Notes under the pieces: model-generated | Database searches by the model: none | What the model was told of the DNA's origin: nothing | Seen by the model: the letters and a program-made list of their open reading frames with translations, nothing else | Translations under genes and position numbers: made by a program | Origin: an uncultured Frankineae bacterium | GTDB taxonomy: Bacteria; Actinomycetota; Actinomycetes; Mycobacteriales; SCTD01 | Reading direction: 5' to 3' | Length of the DNA stretch: 9,497 nt | Assembly (NCBI GenBank): GCA_902805805.1 | Contig: CADCUE010000180.1 | Coordinates: 1 to 9,497, forward strand | In this document: positions 6,608 to 9,497 of the stretch, in pieces | Numbering within the stretch: position 1 is the first letter of the stretch | How the letters are laid out: every line of letters begins with the position of its first letter

Positions 6608-7303
6608 TCAGCCGGCGAGCGGCAGGTCGAGGGTGTGCCCGGTGCGGTCGCGCTTGGCGCTCAGGTAGCGGCCGTTCGACGCGGTGACGTGCACGCCGGT
6701 CGCCTGCGTCGCGGAGACCGTGACGCCGAGCCGGGCCAGCTGCGCGGCCTTGTCCGGGTTGTTGCTGAGCAGCGCGATGCGGTCGGCCCCGAGGGCGAGC
6801 AGCATCTGCGCCGCGGCGGTGTAGTCGCGCTCGTCCGCGCCTCGGCCGAGGGCCAGGTTGGCGTCGTAGGTGTCGAGCCCGGCGTCCTGCAGCGCGTACG
6901 CGTCGAGCTTGGCGTACAGGCCGATCCCCCGGCCCTCCTGGCGCAGGTAGAGCAGCAGACCGCCGACGTCGGCGATGCGCTCGGCGGCCTCGCGCAGCTG
7001 CGGCCCGCAGTCGCACCGCTCGCTGCCGAAGACGTCGCCCGTCAGGCACTCGCTGTGCGGCCGGACGAGCGGGGTGCGGGTCGGGTCGGACACGCTGCCC
7101 GTCCAGTCCCCCAGCCCCAGGGCGAGGTGCTCCTGGCCGTCGGCCAGCCCGGCGAAGGTCATCACGCGCGCCGTGGTCGACCAGCCGTCGGGGAAGCGCA
7201 GCGGGACGTCGACCGCTCTGCGGACGGTGGCCGGACGTGGTCCGGGTGCGGTGAGCACGCTGAGCACGGCAGGGGTGCGGGGCTCCGGCAGGGGGTCGGT
7301 CAT
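6608..7303 (-). CDS. ribA: GTP cyclohydrolase II (stand-alone RibA)
   Basis: Converts GTP to 2,5-diamino-6-ribosylamino-4(3H)-pyrimidinone 5'-phosphate, formate and pyrophosphate, the first step of riboflavin synthesis. The protein has 231 residues with no RibB (DHBP synthase) domain. The zinc ligands are Cys86, Cys97 and Cys99 (PHSECLTGDVFGSERCDCG), followed by YLRQEGRGIGLYAKLDAYALQ and SNNPDKAAQL. Tyr136 corresponds to E. coli Tyr105, so it should give the ordinary product and not the formylated one of the Streptomyces Met variant. About 30 N-terminal residues are extra. The start is ATG at 7303, with AGGAG 7 bases upstream; an upstream in-frame GTG at 7339 would place the start in the promoter. 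No other riboflavin gene is nearby; instead it leads a dioxygenase-marR operon, suggesting flavin supply on demand. I see no room for an FMN riboswitch. Confidence 0.95.
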   Translation of the reverse strand: MTDPLPEPRTPAVLSVLTAPGPRPATVRRAVDVPLRFPDGWSTTARVMTFAGLADGQEHLALGLGDWTGSVSDPTRTPLVRPHSECLTGDVFGSERCDCGPQLREAAERIADVGGLLLYLRQEGRGIGLYAKLDAYALQDAGLDTYDANLALGRGADERDYTAAAQMLLALGADRIALLSNNPDKAAQLARLGVTVSATQATGVHVTASNGRYLSAKRDRTGHTLDLPLAG

Positions 7304-7320
7304 CGCGCGGCTCCTGATTG

Positions 7321-7334
7321 CTTGAGATCTCAAG
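7321..7334. promoter_or_regulatory. Palindromic operator 1, likely MarR site
   Basis: CTTGAGATCTCAAG is a perfect 14-bp palindrome with a TTGA-N4-TCAA core (7322-7333). It lies just downstream of the predicted ribA -10, at the expected transcription start, where a bound repressor would block initiation. Its size and symmetry are typical of MarR-family operators, and a MarR gene is the last gene of the operon. Confidence 0.75.
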
Positions 7335-7337
7335 AAC

Positions 7338-7367
7338 ACCGTACTCCGCTTGACGTTGACGGGTCAA
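7338..7367 (-). promoter_or_regulatory. Candidate promoter of the ribA-dioxygenase-marR operon
   Basis: On the minus strand TTGACC (7362-7367) and TACGGT (7338-7343) stand 18 bases apart, a near-consensus -35 and a TAnnnT -10. Transcription would start around 7330, giving a leader of about 27 bases to the ribA ATG. Both candidate operators overlap this element or its start point. Confidence 0.6.
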
Positions 7368-7368
7368 C
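7355..7368. promoter_or_regulatory. Palindromic operator 2, likely MarR site
   Basis: GTTGAC (7355-7360) and GTCAAC (7363-7368) form a perfect inverted repeat around two bases. The core is again TTGA-N4-TCAA (7356-7367). It covers the ribA -35 and lies 34 bp centre to centre from operator 1. It is also about 27 bases upstream of the start of the divergent amidohydrolase, so that gene may share the control. Confidence 0.6.
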
Positions 7369-7394
7369 CACCTGTGTCGTGGTCTAGTCGCCCG

Positions 7395-8912
7395 GTGCCG
7401 TCCTCAACTGCGCCTGCTGCGTCCGTGCTGCTGCGGAGCGTCCGCCTCGTGCCGGTCGGCCGCCCCGCCCCACCCGACCCGGTGGACGTCCGGCTCCGCG
7501 GCGGCGCGGTGGTCGCCGTGCAGCGGTCGCTCCGGCCGGAGCCCGGCGACACCGTGGTGGAGGCGGACGGGCGGTGGGCGGCTCCCGGGCTGTGGGACGC
7601 GCACGTCCACCTGCAGCAGTGGGCGCGCTCGCGGACGCGGCTGGACGTCAGCGGCACGGACGGGCCGGAGCAGGTCACCGCCCTGGTGGCCGCGCACGTC
7701 ACCGCGATGAGCGACCCGGGACAGCCGGTGCTGGGCTACGGGCAGCGCACGGCGACGTGGCCGCGGCCCCCGACGGTCGCCGAGCTCGACGCGGTGAGCG
7801 GGACCTGCCCGGTGGTGCTCATCAGCGGGGACGCCCATCACGGCTGGCTCAACTCCCGGGCGCTGCACCTGCTGGGACTCGAACCCCGGACCGGCGTCGT
7901 CGAGGAGGCGGAGTGGTTCGCCGTGTTCTCGCGCCTGCACGAGCTCGGCGCCGGAGAGGACGAGACCACGACCCTGCGCGCGGCGGTCGAGGACGCCGCC
8001 CGGCGCGGCGTCGTGGGGATCACCGACATGGAGTGGGAGGCCGGGCACGACCTGTGGCCGGCGCGCGTGGCCGACGGCATCGACCTGCTGCGGGTGCGCA
8101 CCGCGACCTATCCCCAGGACCTCGACGCGGTCCTGGCCGCGGGCCGGCGCACCGGCCGGCCGCTGCCCGGCACGGGCGGGCTCGTGACGACCGGTCCGGT
8201 CAAGGTGATCTTCGACGGGTCCCTCAACACCCGGACCGCCTGGTGCTGCGAGCCGTACGGCGACCGCCCGGGGTCCTGGCGCGGCCGGCTCAACCTCTCG
8301 CCCGACGAGCTGACGGCGCTGTGCGCCCGCGCCGCGTCCGCCGGTCTGGAGATGGCGGTGCACGCCATCGGCGACGCCGCCGTCACCGCCGCCCTCGACG
8401 CGGTCGAGCGGTCCGGGGCACGCGGCTCGATCGAGCACGTGCAGCTGGTGAGCGACGCAGATCTCCCCCGCTTCCGTGCGCTGGGCGTGCGTGCCAGCGT
8501 GCAGCCCGCGCACCTGCTCGACGACCGGGACGTCACCGCGGTCGTGTGGCCCGACCGGCAGTGCCGGTCGTTCGCCCTGCGGTCGCTGCTCGACGCCGGC
8601 GCCGACGTCCGACTGGGGTCCGACGCGCCGGTCGCCCGGCTCGACCCGTGGCTCGCGATGGCGGCGGCGGTGCACCGGTCCGGGGACGAGCGCGAGCCCT
8701 GGTGCCCCGAGCAGTCGCTGACGCCGGCGCAGGCCCTGGCAGCCAGCACGGACGGGCACGGCACGCTCGCCCCGGGCTCACCTGCGGACGTCGTCCTGCT
8801 GGACGGCGATCCCCTGGCCCCGGCGTCCGACGCCGCGGCCGCCGCAGCGCGGCGGCACATGCCGGTCGCGGCCACCTTCGTCGCCGGGCGGCTGACGCAC
8901 CGCGCCCTGTGA
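7395..8912 (+). CDS. YtcJ-like amidohydrolase (amidohydrolase family 3)
   Basis: Metal-dependent hydrolase of the amidohydrolase superfamily; relatives include YtcJ and N-substituted formamide deformylase. With the chosen start it has 505 residues. The metal-binding HxH is at 70 and 72 (GLWDAHVHL), the lysine that is likely carbamylated is Lys270 (GPVKVIFDGSLNTRTAW), further metal histidines are His323 (AVHAIGDAAV) and His348 (SIEHVQLV), and the catalytic aspartate is Asp410 (RLGSDAPVARLDPW). The composite beta-sandwich is formed by both ends (LLRSVRLVPV and GSPADVVLLDGDPL). The start is uncertain: GTG at 7374, 7395 and 7425 are all in frame and none has a Shine-Dalgarno sequence. I chose 7395 because TCTAGT ends 6 bases before it, as in leaderless actinobacterial genes. 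The substrate is not readable. It diverges from ribA and may share its operators. Confidence 0.9.
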   Translation: MPSSTAPAASVLLRSVRLVPVGRPAPPDPVDVRLRGGAVVAVQRSLRPEPGDTVVEADGRWAAPGLWDAHVHLQQWARSRTRLDVSGTDGPEQVTALVAAHVTAMSDPGQPVLGYGQRTATWPRPPTVAELDAVSGTCPVVLISGDAHHGWLNSRALHLLGLEPRTGVVEEAEWFAVFSRLHELGAGEDETTTLRAAVEDAARRGVVGITDMEWEAGHDLWPARVADGIDLLRVRTATYPQDLDAVLAAGRRTGRPLPGTGGLVTTGPVKVIFDGSLNTRTAWCCEPYGDRPGSWRGRLNLSPDELTALCARAASAGLEMAVHAIGDAAVTAALDAVERSGARGSIEHVQLVSDADLPRFRALGVRASVQPAHLLDDRDVTAVVWPDRQCRSFALRSLLDAGADVRLGSDAPVARLDPWLAMAAAVHRSGDEREPWCPEQSLTPAQALAASTDGHGTLAPGSPADVVLLDGDPLAPASDAAAAAARRHMPVAATFVAGRLTHRAL

Positions 8913-8915
8913 CGC

Positions 8916-9425
8916 TCAGCCCTGGCCGGCGCGGGCGCGCTCCAGGTGGTCGGGCCAGGGCACCGGGGCGGCGCCGTCGATCTGCTCCCGCATCTGGCCG
9001 AGGTACCACTCGCGGAACAGCCGGACCTCGTCCGGGGTCTGCAGGGTGAGCAGGTGCTGCCCGCTGCGGCAGTACTCGTCGGCCTCCTCGAGCATGCGCG
9101 CCAGCTCGACGGTGGCCGGTCCGGCGGCCGGGGGCAGGAAGTACACGAGCTCCTCGATGACCTCCTGGCCCTGGGCCGCAGCGGCGAACAGCTGCTCGCG
9201 CTGGGCGTCGGCCGTACCGGCGAAGCGCGTGGTGAGCTGATGGATCAGCCGCATCAGCCGCCGTGGGACCGGCGCCGCCTGGACGTCGGCCTCCTCCTGA
9301 CCGGCTGACAGGAGGGCGAACTCGCGCATGAGCTCGTCGTGGTGCTCCTGGGCGGCCGCCCAGACCTGCACCGGCATCTGCAGCATCCGGATCTGGCGCA
9401 GGTCGCCGGCCGTGGGCGTCGTCAC
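8916..9425 (-). CDS. Conserved-looking helical protein of unknown function
   Basis: I do not recognise a named family with certainty. The protein has 169 residues from GTG at 9425, or 177 from GTG at 9449. It is mostly helical and acidic, without signal peptide, membrane segments or cysteine clusters (one Cys). The stretch RQIRMLQMPVQVWAAAQEHHDELMREFALLSAGQEE near the N-terminus, and LVYFLPPAAGPATVELARMLEEADEYC followed by LTLQTPDEVRLFREWYLGQM, resemble small actinobacterial proteins found beside STAS, anti-sigma (RsbW-like) and PP2C phosphatase genes; this is a recollection and not a proven match. I prefer the 9425 start because its GTG overlaps a TGA (GTGA) that would end an upstream gene. 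It converges on the amidohydrolase with only 3 bases between the stops. Confidence 0.75.
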   Translation of the reverse strand: MTTPTAGDLRQIRMLQMPVQVWAAAQEHHDELMREFALLSAGQEEADVQAAPVPRRLMRLIHQLTTRFAGTADAQREQLFAAAAQGQEVIEELVYFLPPAAGPATVELARMLEEADEYCRSGQHLLTLQTPDEVRLFREWYLGQMREQIDGAAPVPWPDHLERARAGQG

Positions 9426-9497
9426 GCCGCCACCGCCCGCGGTCGCCACGAGGACCGCCGGGCGGTCGCCGGCGTGGCGGCGGCCCGGGCGACGGAG
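9422..9497 (-). CDS. Possible C-terminal end of an upstream gene, cut by window edge
   Basis: On the minus strand a frame entering from the right edge ends at TGA 9424-9422 after 24 codons (…RRSSWRPRAVAA). Its stop overlaps the GTG start of the helical-protein gene as GTGA, a typical coupling junction. The Ala/Arg-rich tail resembles many disordered actinobacterial C-termini and identifies nothing. The other two frames are also open here, so this rests only on the overlap. Confidence 0.3.
   Translation of the reverse strand, partial: SVARAAATPATARRSSWRPRAVAA

Noticed and set aside
7304..7350. FMN riboswitch before ribA
   Set aside because: The predicted leader is only about 27 bases, far too short for an FMN aptamer.
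5840..7387. Plus-strand open frame of 515 codons opposite the dioxygenase and ribA
   Set aside because: Both opposite genes carry complete catalytic motifs. The shadow frame has no motif and low-information composition.
7574..9049. Plus-strand frame of 491 codons overlapping the amidohydrolase
   Set aside because: It is Arg/Ala/Gly-rich, a typical +1 shadow of GC-rich coding sequence. The amidohydrolase frame holds all the metal-binding motifs.

Overview
The window is very GC-rich DNA with strong G/C bias at third codon positions, GTG starts alongside ATG, and several gene sets typical of Actinobacteria: hrcA-dnaJ-rsmE, DtxR/IdeR-type iron boxes, and a DUF2470 protein next to bacterioferritin genes. 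I read it as the chromosome of a high-GC actinomycete and cannot name the genus. I see no mobile element, phage gene, tRNA, rRNA or CRISPR array. No stretch longer than 300 bases lacks a gene; the largest gap (about 174 bases, 2525-2698) is packed with regulatory sites.

Region 1 (1-2594, minus strand): a heat-shock operon read right to left, hrcA, dnaJ (DnaJ2 type), then rsmE, which runs off the left edge. hrcA has a clear CIRCE operator directly before its ribosome-binding site, so the operon should be repressed by its own first product. The hrcA stop and dnaJ GTG start share one base (TAGTG).

Region 2 (2608-4286, plus strand): an iron-homeostasis block. A DUF2470/split-barrel protein (possibly heme or flavin handling) and a bacterioferritin-associated ferredoxin (bfd) each have a TTGACA -35 followed by a 19-bp DtxR/IdeR iron box over the expected -10. 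The bacterioferritin gene (bfr) follows bfd after 99 bases that carry four tandem copies of a 15-bp unit. bfd, the repeat spacer and bfr are all in one reading frame, broken only by the single TAG that ends bfd.

Region 3 (4382-5221, plus): a ten-helix EamA/DMT-type transporter, preceded by a GC-rich hairpin and convergent with region 4.

Region 4 (5262-7367, minus): a three-gene operon, ribA (GTP cyclohydrolase II), a class III extradiol (DODA/LigB) dioxygenase, and a MarR-family regulator. Its promoter carries two copies of TTGA-N4-TCAA, one over the -35 and one at the expected start point. These are good candidate sites for the MarR protein. The operon may be a catechol/quinone response that couples ring cleavage to flavin supply; that is inference.

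Region 5 (7395-9497): a YtcJ-like amidohydrolase diverges from ribA and converges, 3 bases apart, on an unidentified helical protein of about 169 residues on the minus strand. That gene probably overlaps the end of an upstream gene, largely outside the window, by GTGA. The least conventional signals are the bfd-repeat-bfr arrangement and the paired operators of the ribA-dioxygenase-marR operon.
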